Shown here in pieces: positions 20,784 through 32,203 of a DNA stretch of 64,000 nucleotides (within the stretch, counting starts at the first letter, position 1; every line of letters starts with the position of its first letter). This DNA is from Fallopia convolvulus. Its lineage: Eukaryota; Streptophyta; Magnoliopsida; Caryophyllales; Polygonaceae. The notes beneath the pieces are model-generated. The model was not told the origin of the DNA, ran no database searches, and worked only from the letters and a program-made list of their open reading frames with translations. The stretch spans positions 23,993,328 through 24,057,327 of the forward strand of contig OZ024728.1 of the NCBI GenBank assembly GCA_964016875.1, written 5' to 3'. The position numbers and the translations under genes are program-made.

Positions 20784-23687
20784 ATCACAACGTCCACAAA
20801 TTGAAGATTTTCTTTGTTGTTTGTTTCTTTTGTCTTCCTTCTATCTCTCCGCTCAACTCTGATGCCTTGTTGTTCCTTGAGTTTTTTGCAGTTAGTCCAC
20901 CTTTACATGTCTTCACATTATGCCCGAATGCCTTAAATTGCAAAAAGAAAAAGAAACTACATTGTTACAAACTGAAAAATAATGAAGAGATGTGTTTTAA
21001 ATTAAGAGTTAATACCTTGCATCTTCCGCACCGCACAACGCGAGATCTCTTTCTTGGTGCTTCTTGACCCTCTTGTCTTCTCCTATTCTTGCAAGTCTTC
21101 CGACTCCCCTTTTCATAGTTGGTGGATTGATTCTTGGAAGATTAAATGTAGGCCATTGTTCTTCATCCGGAACGGGCCTATAATTCACCGAATATGTTCT
21201 CTTATACGTTTGTATCGAAAACCATTCGGAAACATAATGCTCTGGATGTCCTCGAAATTCGAGTATAGTTCTCACTGCATGTCGGCAAGGGATCCCACAA
21301 ATTTGCCATTCGCCACATCCACAAGTTCGGTTTAGGATGTTGACAGCCAAAGTTGAATGGCCTTCTATAACATCAAACTCTGTTGGTGACGCCTTGAAAA
21401 CCTAAAAAAACAATACTAATTGTCATCATTACTTTAACCAATAAGCAACAAAAAAAAAATATCAAAAACAAACATGCATTCCTTTAACCTTCAAAAAATG
21501 TGATGCTTTATCTCCCTTAGCTAGTCTTTCTTTCGCATATTCAGTAATATCATCAAGAGGCATATTTTGAGCAGCTTCCTGCCTAATACAATGTCTCACC
21601 ATGATTGTTCTTCTAATTCCTACAAAGGTGAATATTATGATTCAAATACTTAACAAATAACACTCTTATTTCAATAAAAAAATCATAATAATTGTGTACC
21701 TTCAAGAAGTGTCAACACTGGAAGACATCTATCTGATCCTAATGTTGAATTGTACGACTCTACAAAGTTGCTTGATGTTTGAGGAGAATGCAAATTTGGA
21801 TCATATTTGTACCTTGCCCAACACTCATAATCACCTAAATCTTGTAGCCACCTTACAGCACCCATCCCAGCCTTTCTTTCCACCATTTCCATTGCTTTCT
21901 TGAATTTAAACTCAGAGAACGCTTTGCAACACGACCAAAAAAGGTCACTCATAGGCTTTCCTAGAAATGCCTTCTTGAAGGGTGCACATAGGTGTGTACA
22001 ACAATATCGCCTTGAAGCTGTGGGCCACACTTCTCGAAGAGCCGGTTCAACTCCCTGAAGTATAAAAACAGTCAAATAGGGAATGAGAAGTATTGAAGAA
22101 TTAAAAAGAAAAGGAAAAAAGAAAAGAAAAAGAGCATACCTTTTGTCTATCTGACACAATACACCAATTATCTCTATTAGCATTCCTCAGAAGCTCCCTC
22201 AAGTGATAAAAGAAAGAAGACCATGTGGTCTTACTTTCATTCTCATATACATTGTATGCTAAAGGAAAAATCTCATTGTTTCCGTCCACAGCAATCGCAG
22301 ACAAAACAACCCCACCATATTTTCCTTTTAAATGACACCCATCTACTCCAATCAACCCCCTACATCCTTGAATGAATCCCTCAATCATTGGCTTCAAAGC
22401 AATGAAGACACTCTTGAATTGAATCGGTTTCTCAGGATCATCTAAACCATGTCTCCAAACAATATGAGCCTTCGAGTCAGGATTAGATGTCTTTAAGACC
22501 TCACAATAACCAGGCAAACTCCCATAAGAAGTGTCATCATCACCTTTAATCATCTTGAGGGCAAGTGTCCTTGCTTTGTACAAGGATGATGGCTTCATGT
22601 TTATACCCCATTGCTCGAACAAGTGAGTTTGAATAGTTTTTCCTTTGATGTCTTCATCTGCTCTCACATATTCAAGAATCTTTTTAGCAGCCCATTCAGG
22701 GGTCGCCATGGAATTGTACATGCCTAGTTTGAGGCAAGTATGAGTATCATTCAAAGTTTTTATTGCCCATGTAACTTCGTCTGAAAGTCTTGATGCATGA
22801 ATCCTCCAATTACACTTAGAATCTCCACACACAGTTGTGTACCTTCTTTGCTCAGCTTTCAATACTACAACAGAGAAACCCTCTTGGACACAATAATCTC
22901 GCACAACATCCATCATATGATCCTTGTCGATGAAAAGCATCCATACCTTAAGTTTGATTTTCCCAAAGTCATTCTCACCATACAACTCTCCATTATCATA
23001 TAGTCGATCAAAGTAATCATCAGTATCACTATTGTTGCCCCAAAATTCATCATCAACTTGTGGTATGATAGAGTCATCAACAATAGGTGCATCAATGGAG
23101 GACAAAACAGCATCAGGTATATCAGCAAAGGGCACAACAATATCAAGCACATTAATTGAAGGCAAAATGTCATTAGACAAAACAGAATCATGTACATTAC
23201 CCATCGGAGAAGTGGGTTGGCTTCCTAAGGAATGAGAATGAGAAGTACCTCCGACTGGTGGAACATAAATCCCTCTTCTTCTAGCAGAAGTGGGAGGAAC
23301 TCTCCTATTAGACATGGGTTTACTACCATGAATGTACCTTGATAGTGATGAGTTTTCTATAGGTCTTTTTGATTCAATCAAACCTCGTGCCATCTCTAGA
23401 TTCTTAGATGGTGACTCAGCAGATCCAATGGCCAAATTAATCAACTTCTTGTCATGTAATAAGCTAAACATGTTCACAACATCATTGTCATTCTCCAACT
23501 GAAAACTTTGAGAATTATGCGCATATCATAAGGTGGGTTGCTCAGGAAGTAACATTCCTTTTTTTTTAGCTCCCTCCAGCAAATCAACAAATATGTCCAG
23601 AATATTACACCTATCGGGGTCATCCACTGCTACTTCCACATATTCACGATGGATGTATCGCATTCTCAACACTATCTTATCTTCCAT
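20784..23687 (-). pseudogene. MULE G transposase (MuDR type), five exons, disrupted
   Basis: Minus strand, ATG 23687. Exons: 23687-22140, 22054-21700, 21619-21489, 21401 to about 21005, and about 20953-20784, with GT-AG introns. Exon 1 has a short N-terminal segment, then an in-frame TGA at 23526-23528 (codon 54), a variable acidic linker, a C-rich block (CGDSKCNWRIHAS), and the start of the MULE catalytic fold (GLIGVDGCHLKGKYGG). Exon 2 holds HLCAPFKKAF and the E-containing helix. Exon 4 has the SWIM finger CGCGEWQICGIPCRHAV. A 1-base deletion near 21081-21092 shifts the frame before the zinc knuckle CGRC...GHNVKTC, which spans exons 4 and 5. Catalytic residues are present, but stop and frameshift make it inactive as written. 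Confidence 0.88.
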
Positions 23688-24677
23688 TCTGCAATTTATA
23701 AACAATAATTAATGACCATTAAGAAAAATTACAAATTAACAAATTCAAACTAATTGGTGCAATGATTAACCATATCTCTTTTATAGTACACATATGTGAA
23801 CCACCACAATACTACATAATAGAAACTATAGAAATAGTGTACGTACAACTCTTCGTTATACACAGTATAGTTGATTCCCATGATTTATTTATATGTTAAA
23901 GGTGCATGTATATCCAAACAAATACATATATTTAAGTTAATAATAAATCATGAAACACTCCCAACAATATATTTTCATGTAGTCCCTTGAACTATATAAT
24001 TAATGAACTAGAAAGGGAGAAGAAGAAGGTTTTCATTCATATTGTATTATTGTACATAAATGTTACGTGACATTTGTGCATTAGTGCTTTATAAATTGTG
24101 AAACTCCAGTATAAACAAAAGAGAGAGCTCTGAACTACTCGTACAAATCTTTGACTAATCTAAACAGCATTGATTAATTCTTATCAAGTTTAATAGATAA
24201 TGTAAATATTAAAACAGTATAATAGATTTGTATAAGGCAAGCACGATCGAGCAAAAAACAGTATAAGGAACAAGAACAGTAAAACATAATCAATTAAAGA
24301 CGATGGAGAAAAAATAGTACAATCAATTACATCCATCCCTAATGTATAAGACACAAGAACAGTAAAGCATAATCAATTAAAGTCGATTGAGAAAAACAGA
24401 TTCAACATATATACCAATTCTTTATATCGTTAACCTAATTCTTAATCTAATTTCCAATTAATTTATGTCTTAAAAAAGCATACCTTAGATTAGGATTGAT
24501 ATTGCAACAATAGGCTGATGTATAATCCATTTTCTTCGTCGCCTGCAACTCCATTGTTGTTATGCAGAAGAACTCTCGTATAACCAAAATACTCAGTTTC
24601 TTTTCTTTTGGTAGAAAATCAAAACACTTATTTTACGGTGTCTTGTTTTTATTTTTTAAGATTTTAATTTTCCTTTT
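23688..24677. other. 5' flank of the MULE G transposase gene
   Basis: AT-rich, no ORF. It lies between the transposase start and the right terminal repeat, where the element's promoter should be. An acceptor-like TTGCAG sits immediately before the ATG at 23687, suggesting an intron in the 5' untranslated region. Confidence 0.5.
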
Positions 24678-24833
24678 TGTATAAAACTTAACTTAACAGT
24701 AAAAGGTTAGATTTAACTTTTAGGATATATTGTAAATTTTGTATTAATGTCAGGGTTACCACACGCATTATGTAAAACATTTGTACACCTCATAGATAAT
24801 GTCAAACCCTAGGGTTACCGTGTAGAATTTCCG
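24678..24833 (-). repeat. Right terminal inverted repeat of MULE G
   Basis: Reverse complement of 18291-18446 with very few differences, followed by TSD TAAATTAAA. Confidence 0.92.
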
Positions 24834-24842
24834 TAAATTAAA

Positions 24843-27800
24843 TTCAATAAAATCCAATAAAATAGTATAAGGGTCATGAATAAATAAAAAGGCATTCAAA
24901 TAAAAATAATGCCTTATTGAAGCTCGAATTTTATTAAATAAAATGAATTACACTAAGGCATTAAAATCCAATTAAAAGTCTTGTAAAAAGAAGGCAAGAG
25001 TCAGGACTTGAACCCGAGACCTCTTGCAGCACACTCCACACGCCCCACCCTCTCATCCGCTAGACCAATTGCACTTTTTTACTAAATCACCCCATCTTTA
25101 TTAACTTATATCAATTAATCTCTTCCTTCTCCAAACTAGACATCAGACTATTGTCTGATGGAAGTGACGTGAATGAAAATTTGCCCATTGCATGTCCATG
25201 GAACCTTCTTCCACTTTCCTTTGCCTTGCAAGACCACCCTTCTTACCTCACCCTTGCATCACCTTGAAGAAACACACCATTGCCCAATAGCAAGGTACTC
25301 CCTCCTCCTCCATTGGGATGGATTGCCAAGCTCCATAGCTTGGCCTATAAAAGGGGCTTCAAGCAACCCTTTAGCACTCACATCTTCAACTCCTTCTCCT
25401 CCTTCTTGCAAATTACTCTCTATAGTTCTAAAAATCAGCCCATTCAAGCTTTAGTTCCCCATTCAAAACACCATCAAAATCCCCTCTTTTTCCCCTTGGA
25501 TCAGCCGGCCGCCGCCCAGCCCCCACCGGAGCACCACCGTCGACCGCCGCCTCCCTCCTCGCGCCACCACCTGCCTCGCCGGAGCCCGGGTCGCGCCGCC
25601 CCTGTCCGCCGGTCCTCTCCCCTGCCTCTTCCCTACATTCTGTAATTACAGAAACCTGTAAATACTAAATCCCCCTTTATTTAATTTATGTATTTTATAA
25701 AATATTAGTCCTTTTAAGTTTAGTAAATATATTAGTTGAGATAAGAAAGAAATCAAAGAAGGATTTAATCCAATAAAAATATTATGTGTGAGAGATCTTG
25801 TTAGTTGTAACTAATTATAGTTACTATGGTAAATCTAAATCCTACTAATATACTTAAATTATTATTGTATTTTAAATTTATGCAATGCATGCTATTTTCA
25901 TAATATTAAAGGGGTTTATAAAAATATAAAGGTTTTAGTTTTTATATTAAATATTATCTTCATAAGGAATAAGGTTATTTGTATAAAATATTATGTGACT
26001 TATCTCTAAGGGTAAGGACTATCAAGTATATGGTTTAATTATAATAATAATGGAATTTTTATTGAGGTCATCATTTAAGAAAAATATTAGTATAATATAT
26101 ATATGTCTAAAAGTGTAGAGAATTGCAATAGACATAGTTTATTTATATAATATGGTAGTGATGATAAAATATTTATGACATAGTATAATGATAATTATTC
26201 TAAATAAATTGTAGAGAACCCTTATAAAAATATTGTTACAAAATGTAGTCATGGACTATAGTTTGATATTAGATATTGATTTTACAAAAGGATAATGTAA
26301 TAATAGTCATAATACTAAAGTCATCCTTTAAGAAAAATATTAGTTTAATGACCTCTAAGTGTAAAGATTTCTTACAAGATAATAGAATGATTATAAATAT
26401 AATAATGGTAGCTTTAAATGGAAATATAATATGTTATTATATTGCTTAGTTATAAAAGATATTGCAAGATATGGAAAAGATATTATGTTATAACCTAAGA
26501 TATTATAATGAAGAACTACAAGTATAAAGTGAGATATTTATAAGCCATGATCATATATTTTGTAAGCCATATAATATGAAAAGAAATAGGAGAATAAAAT
26601 AAATAAGATTAATTTAATATATGGTAATTTTAGGAAGTTACTTTATAAAGTCAATAGAAAGTCCTAATTATGGAAATTTCCAAGAAAGTAGATTATAATT
26701 ATTTTACCTTTGTTTAATATGAGTTATATAATTAAATAAGATTCTATTAAGAGAATATTATTAAAATATTCTTAATGAGAAAATAATACTTTAAGTTCAT
26801 TAAGGAACTTTTGGAAATTAAAAGTAATATTTTACTTAAGATAAGGTTGTAAAAAGGTTAAGTAGACTCCTTATAATTTTGATGAGAGTTTGTATATTTA
26901 AATGAAAAATACCCTTTAAGTGAAGTATATTATTTTTATGAAATGTTAAAACTTGCTTAATTATATCAAGAAACTAGCAAGTGAAATTAAAAAAAATTAT
27001 TTTAATAATATTGAATAAGGATTTTATTATATGGAATAAAAGGAGATATTACAAAATTTAAAATAATAATAAAGAAATATTATTATTTTAAATGACCACC
27101 TAAATTATTATCATAATAATTTAGAATTCCTTTTCTCTTATATAAATATATAAGAGAGCATCCAAGCGTTAGGAGGGTTTTGTATTAAAAGTTCGCTCGT
27201 AATTTCCGTATCGATAGGTCGGGATTCTCGCTCGAAGTCGCGAATCAAATATTTCCGTCAAGCTCGATAGTAGACGCGTGTAAGCTAAGGCAAGTGGAAT
27301 TTTCCCTTGTGGCCTTTTATATCTATTTCCGTGAAATTCTCAATGTTGGGAACAACTTGTGTGCTAAGTAACGAATGAACCTAGGAAATATCGATTGTTA
27401 GATATAACGACCATTGTTAGTATAGTTCGCTATTATTATTTGATAGGACTATTTATGCTAGTATGGTTGTGGCCTTGGTTGTTTATGGTCTCGTTCTTAG
27501 ATCAACGTCGAATGAACTAGTAAGGGGCGCGGAATAGCCGACGCCTCTATATAATCTTACTAAGTCGTAATGCTTACGTGTTTGAAGTAAGACTTTCAAG
27601 ATCATGATCCTATCCGCTCCGATTGCAAGGAGGGATGAGCGCACTATAGCTAAGTGCCGGGAAAATGGGTTTCCCCTTGGTGGATCGGGCCATCCGAGCC
27701 CCCACCCCCTTAAAAAATCATTAATGAAATCGAATACTTTTCGTCACTATATAAGATAAGTGCCCAATGCACATTTAAGATACCCAAACCGGACCAGTCT

Positions 27801-28474
27801 CAAATGATCGACTCGGCCCGCTCAGGGTGCGAGAGGTTTTTAACTTGTATGAATTGATAACGTTCCCAACATATTTCCGATTCTAAAAGAAGTCTACAAT
27901 CTAGTAGCTCTTCTCTCAATTATCGAGCTATCTCCGCTTGAGACATGCTCCTCTGCGTACCATTAAAACCCCACATATATAAGCCTCATCGTAAACACAA
28001 CCCGAATATCTCCTTCGATAATACTTGAAATTACCAAAATACCCTCGGGAAGTTCCATTCCCGCTTGCTTAGTCTCTTAGACTAATTCTTCTTTTCCGCA
28101 TGTTTGCCTGGCATTCTCTCACCCCTCGCGAATTATGTCAAAATCCAGGAACCCTAACAAGGTGTGAAGTGAAGACGAAGGAAGAACGAGAACTTTCAAG
28201 ATGTACTTGTCATTTCGTTTTGGTTTTAGTTTCGTATGTTTCAAGAACAAACTGGTTTTACTTTTCGATTCCGAGTAACTTTAAGTTTAAAGACAATGTA
28301 AGATGTTTTGTACGAACCAAGTCTCCTTCGGGAGCACCTTTTCTATTTTATGAATTATGTTTATTTCCGCATTATTAATGTTCTATATCATTCTAAAAGC
28401 CTTGGGTGATTTTGGACGGTAAAGTCTGAGGTCACTGGCGGTAATACCCAATGTTGTAAAATAGGGGTGTTACA
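24843..28474 (+). repeat. Main part of solo LTR J
   Basis: Contains a pyrimidine/GC-rich promoter-like part (25150-25640), a very AT-rich middle (25650-27130), and a more balanced 3' part ending GGGGTGTTACA. A 121-codon proline-rich ORF at 25280-25645 overlaps the likely transcription start and is not supported as a protein. Confidence 0.8.
25346..25354 (+). promoter_or_regulatory. TATA box of LTR J
   Basis: TATAAAAGG followed about 30 bases on by CAAGCAACCC and a pyrimidine-rich start region. It is the best candidate for the LTR promoter, placed about 660 bp from the LTR start once G is removed. Confidence 0.6.
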
Positions 28475-28479
28475 TTCCC

Positions 28480-29174
28480 TGTCTTCAGGGATTAATCAGG
28501 GAAGTATTCCTGTTTCGTAACCTGTCACTGTCTTCAGAGATCCTGTCACCATTCCCAAATTTCTTGACACCCATATCAGAGGAGACATTATTATCATCGT
28601 CGATGATTTCATCTAAAGTCTTGTCATCCTTAATCGGTGTTCGGTCACACTAGCTTACAAGAGGTGCACTTGATGAGACTCTCATCTCTTGCATAGAGTT
28701 TGGTGTTTGAAACTCAAAGACTTTCCTGTCAACACCCTCGTCCATAAACTGATTATTCTTTTCTCCTTAATGCTTGTGTACAGATCTATCGACCATATCC
28801 CCTCTTTTGATGATTTTGAATTCAAAAATTTGTAGGCTTCAAGATCATCTTCACCATTAACTTCAAAAGGTGGAAGGTTTACCTTTATGGGCGACACATA
28901 GTGCAGATGTAGATTGTACTTTTCACAATCAATGGATAGTTTCTCCAGTATTTTATCCTTAAGGGATTCGAATTTTATAGTATCGGATACAACGAGTGTT
29001 ATTGCCTTCTTATCCCCCCCCCCTTCATAAGACCAGTTATCTACCAAGACATTACATTCACCATTTGTAATTAACGTAAGTAAGATGTTGTTTCGACCTG
29101 AAAATACACAAATCGTAATACTTAGAAGCAATAAATGATTATCGAAACAATTCAATCGTATACTACTTACCCAT
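28480..29174 (-). pseudogene. MULE I transposase, N-terminal part (PB1-like region)
   Basis: Minus strand. A likely 4-base first exon (ATGG, 29174-29171) is followed by an intron with GTAAGT and TTTCAG. The next exon from 29097 reads GRNNILLTLITNGECNV, then LVVSDTIKFESLKDKILEKL and LHYVSPIKV...PPFEVNGEDD, the PB1-like fold at the start of MuDR-type transposases. A frameshift near 28762 separates this from an acidic linker (KTLDEIIDDDNNVSSDMG). The segment ends at the solo LTR J. The next sequence beyond J (18142) is already C-terminal to the catalytic domain, so about 1.5 kb of coding sequence had been lost before J inserted. Confidence 0.72.
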
Positions 29175-30802
29175 GGTAGAACTCAATGTGCATCTACGAT
29201 GACCCGTTTGTTCATATATCAAAACTGGATGAACAGATAAGACTCGATGAAAAGATAAGATTAAGCAGAGGTTCGGTACTTTATGTAGAATAATTGGTTA
29301 TTATTGTTTGCATTAAGATTCGTATCTTTTAACATAAGGATAGAAAAGATTTCGTAACATATCTAATTCGTTAGCACTCTCCTTTTCTTTTTTAAGTCCG
29401 TGACAGTAGCATATTGTGGTATGACAATATAATAGACAAGCATGACAATATAACATCTAGCCCGACTAGATTTTTACGGAAATCTCAACCAACTAGTATC
29501 TTTGCTATATCTTTGACTTTTTTTCCCTTTTTTCCTCATTAGTTTTCGTATATCATAACCAATAAATCACTTTAAAATATCTTTTCATATGCCTTTTATT
29601 TATTTATTTTTACAATTTTCGTTTTATGATTTTAATTTTTTGAATTTAATAATTCATTTCTAAAAAACATTACAAATATAAATTCAAATAATTAAACAAT
29701 AAAATAATAAAAAATAAAATTGCATAAATGCAAAAAATGCATGATTTGCAATTTCCTATAATGTGGGGTACTTTTACAAATTATTTTTGTGCAAGGGGTA
29801 CCCTTGCAAATCCGCCTACTAACTATGCATCACTTCCAGTATTAGTTTGTAGTTTTTTTCTTAATAAAAATTACAAAATAGGCCCATTTTTTTTTTTCAA
29901 GTGCTTACAAAAAAATTCACCTCTCATCTCCAAATGAGCACGAATGCAATTTTGCCTATTTGTATTATACAATTCAATAATGCTTGATCTTCTGAGATAC
30001 GTAGGTTGATCAAATTTAGCGCACTTGTTTAGTTTAGATTCAATGAATTTGCTTGATTTCCGTTGCTATTTTTTTTTATTATAGTGCTCCTCCAATAAAA
30101 ACCTTAACCCCTCTCACGCTCTTCACACAAAAGCTCTAATTATCCATCAATGGCGACAAACACTCCTCCCATGGAAATTATCAATCATGGACTTGGACTC
30201 CATGAACCAGATTTAGTTCTTTATTCATTGGCTAACAATTTAGTTTGTCATTTAAAAAAAGTCTTATTATCAATCTATGGTGACAAACACCCATCAAATT
30301 GTGGACCTCCACTCCATGAATCAAGTTTACAATCTTGATAACTATAAATAATTAACAATCAAAACCAAGAAATCCTAATTTTACAATAACAACGACATTA
30401 TTCAAGAAGAGAATTGAAAGGTTTTAGGAGTGGATTAGGGTTTGGAATAGAGTGAATAGGAAAAGCAAAAGGTTAACTTGGACTAATTTGGTAATTTTTT
30501 ATAAATTAAAAATTGCAAATTAATATTACAGAGTGCTGCATAACACCAGCCTTAAGATAATAAGAAATCTGGAGAAATAATTTTGATTCGTACCCCTTAG
30601 ATGGACTAAAAGCAAATTAATTTTGATTCGTACCCCTTGGATGGACTATAACCAAATTAATTTTGCGTTTGGGAGATCCGGAGAAATAAGCAAAAAAGGG
30701 TAATTTTGGGTTTTCAGATTAAATTTTTGTTGGTTATTAGAAAAAAATGGAAAATTCAATCTGAACATGCAAATATTTTAGCCGTGGGTGTATTTTAATT
30801 TC
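29175..30802. other. Right interior of MULE I, no gene
   Basis: AT-rich. Contains a partial duplication: ATCAATGGCGACAAACA near 30147 and ATCTATGGTGACAAACA near 30275, each followed by a CTCCATGAA phrase. A second small repeat, TTTTGATTCGTACCCCTT, occurs at about 30581 and 30622. No coding region supported. Confidence 0.5.
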
Positions 30803-30959
30803 TTTTTTTAAAAAAGAAATCTAACGGAAGATGAAAGATGTTGTAGAGAAAGGGCACGAGCCGAACTAAGTAAGAAACTCGGGGGTATTTTGCGGAATAA
30901 GTTTTTTTTGACACCATCCGGAAAAGTACAAAACTCAGGGGTACCATCCGGAATTTCCC
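30803..30959 (-). repeat. Right terminal inverted repeat of MULE I
   Basis: Complement of 5878-6035, ending CCGGAATTTCCC at 30959. Confidence 0.85.
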
Positions 30960-30978
30960 AAAAAACTATTCCGACGGC
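30960..30978 (-). pseudogene. K, start of exon 2 (fragment between MULE I and CACTA F)
   Basis: On the minus strand CAAATTTTAG at 30988-30979 is a splice acceptor, followed by GCCGTCGGAATAG and the MULE I target site. Across MULE I, the text continues at 5877 toward the FAR1-type MLDWARQ segment. Only 19 bases long, so assignment depends on the reconstruction of the insertions. Confidence 0.55.
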
Positions 30979-31039
30979 CTAAAATTTGAAAATATTATAA
31001 ATTAAACTTCTTTCACTATCCTACAATGCTGGAATATGC

Positions 31040-31800
31040 GTCTGTAGCCAAAAAATATTTAGCCACGAATTTATGCGATGGTAAATTGGGTGGCAACGGC
31101 CATAAGTTTAACCACAAATATTTCAGTTTGCGGTAATATGGCCATGAAATATAGAGTTGCTGCTAGTTTTGGGGCCGAATAGCCCCGAAAGTGAGCGCGA
31201 CTAGATTTGGTTGTAGATTTTTGGCCATATTGTCATGAAAACAAGCTCGTGGCTAACATTAAGGCCCAATGGACGCGAATTTCTTGCGCATCTAGATTCA
31301 TTTCTAGAGTAGTAGCTATTAGCCACGAAAAAAGATTCGTGTGTATATTCAAGACAAAGTCTGGAGCTAAGTACCCACATACTAGGTTTGTGGATATTTG
31401 TGTGGGTAATTTGAATCATTGACTCATAAATGGTCCTTCATTTTGTTAGAATTTTTAGAAATAACCACAAAACTAGCCACGAGTTCTTATTTTCGTGTCT
31501 AACAAAGTTTGTTTGGAAACATTTGCGATAGCAGTCACGAGATTAGCCCGAGTTCTTTATTTCGTGAGAAATCTGCAGAAATAACCACGAGACTAGTCGC
31601 GAGTTCTTCATTTCGTGTCTAACTTTGTTTGTTTGGAAAAATTTGCAGAAACAGTCACGAGATTAGCCACGAGTTCTTCGTTTCGTGAGAAATCTGCATA
31701 AATAACCACGACATTAGCCACAAGTTCTTCATTTCGAGAGAAATATGCAAAAATAGTCACAAGACTAGCCCAAGTACTTTTCGTTCATGAAAACCTGCTT
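31040..31800. repeat. Left subterminal repeats of CACTA F
   Basis: Many degenerate copies of AGCCACGA and TAGTCACGAG, grouped at 31440-31780 as roughly 50-70 bp units containing CGAGTTCTTCATTTCGTG. Such arrays near the ends are binding sites for TnpA-type proteins in CACTA elements. Short ORFs here are not genes. Confidence 0.75.
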
Positions 31801-32203
31801 AAAATGCAATTAATATCTGTTCTAAACACCATCTTGCACAAACATGCCTCAAATGTATGTTCCAAACACTATAGACCTTAATTATACAAAGTGCACTTAA
31901 AGAGGTCCAAACATGCATTTGGGCAAACACATAAAATGTTCACAATTGAATGTCATAAGCTTGCTGAAAAAAACACATAAAATTTGGGCAGATCCTCCCC
32001 CAAAATGCACATAAACCTGCCTAAACCTGCCCAAACATACATAAACCTGCCTATCCCAACATAATTGTCAATGTCAACATTCATCCAACATTGTTTGCTA
32101 CATAAAATCCATAGAAAAGATCACATAAAACCCTAAATGTCAATTCTCCTACTCCTACTCTTAACACTTACCATTACACTTAAACTTACTCTTACTCTTA
32201 CTC

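Larger units (their letters stand above)
18291..24833 (-). mobile_element. Element G: MuDR-type MULE, carrying hAT element H
   Basis: Terminal inverted repeats of about 155 bp start CGGAAATTCTACACGG at 18291 and end with its complement at 24833; only a few mismatches are seen. A perfect 9-bp TSD, TAAATTAAA, is at 18282-18290 and 24834-24842. The element is 6.54 kb, or about 5.8 kb without H. It encodes a five-exon minus-strand transposase with a premature stop and a frameshift. A plus-strand gene-like fragment lies near its left end. Confidence 0.92.
18143..28474 (+). mobile_element. Element J: solo LTR of a large Ty3-type element, split by MULE G
   Basis: Starts TGTAATATCCACG at 18143 and ends GGGGTGTTACA at 28474, with the 5-bp TSD TTCCC at 18138-18142 and 28475-28479. 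MULE G occupies 18291-24833. Without it the LTR is about 3.78 kb. No internal retrotransposon region is present, so this is a solo LTR left by LTR-LTR recombination. The terminal sequences resemble the LTRs of C and D (same TGTAATA start and GTGTTACA end). Confidence 0.85.
5878..30959 (-). mobile_element. Element I: MULE with captured genes, carrying nested C, J, G and H
   Basis: Terminal inverted repeats of about 150 bp begin GGGAAATTCCGGATGG at 5878 and end with the complement at 30959, roughly 93 percent identical by eye. Flanking 9-mers are AAAAATCTA (5869-5877) and AAAAAACTA (30960-30968), a 9-bp MULE-type TSD with one mismatch. Removing C and J leaves about 7.6 kb. On the minus strand it has a decayed transposase gene (29174 to 10218). 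On the plus strand, near the left end, are RING and ULP1-like fragments. Left and right flanks join within a reading segment of K, supporting a single insertion. The catalytic region of its own transposase is missing, so it is non-autonomous now. Confidence 0.8.

Noticed and set aside
24990..25075. tRNA-like sequence on the minus strand (A-box-like TAGCGGATGAG and B-box-like GGTTCAAGTCC)
   Set aside because: It lacks a foldable cloverleaf and lies inside LTR J; tRNA-like patches are common in such LTRs. Not called as a tRNA gene or SINE.
25280..25645. 121-codon proline-rich ORF
   Set aside because: Lies across the TATA box and start region of LTR J, with low-complexity composition and no family match.
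5869..30968. Alternative idea that the 5878 and 30959 repeats are two unrelated MITEs rather than ends of one MULE
   Set aside because: The repeats are inverted, 150 bp long, flanked by near-matching 9-mers, and MULE transposase parts lie between them in the right order; the single-element reading explains more.
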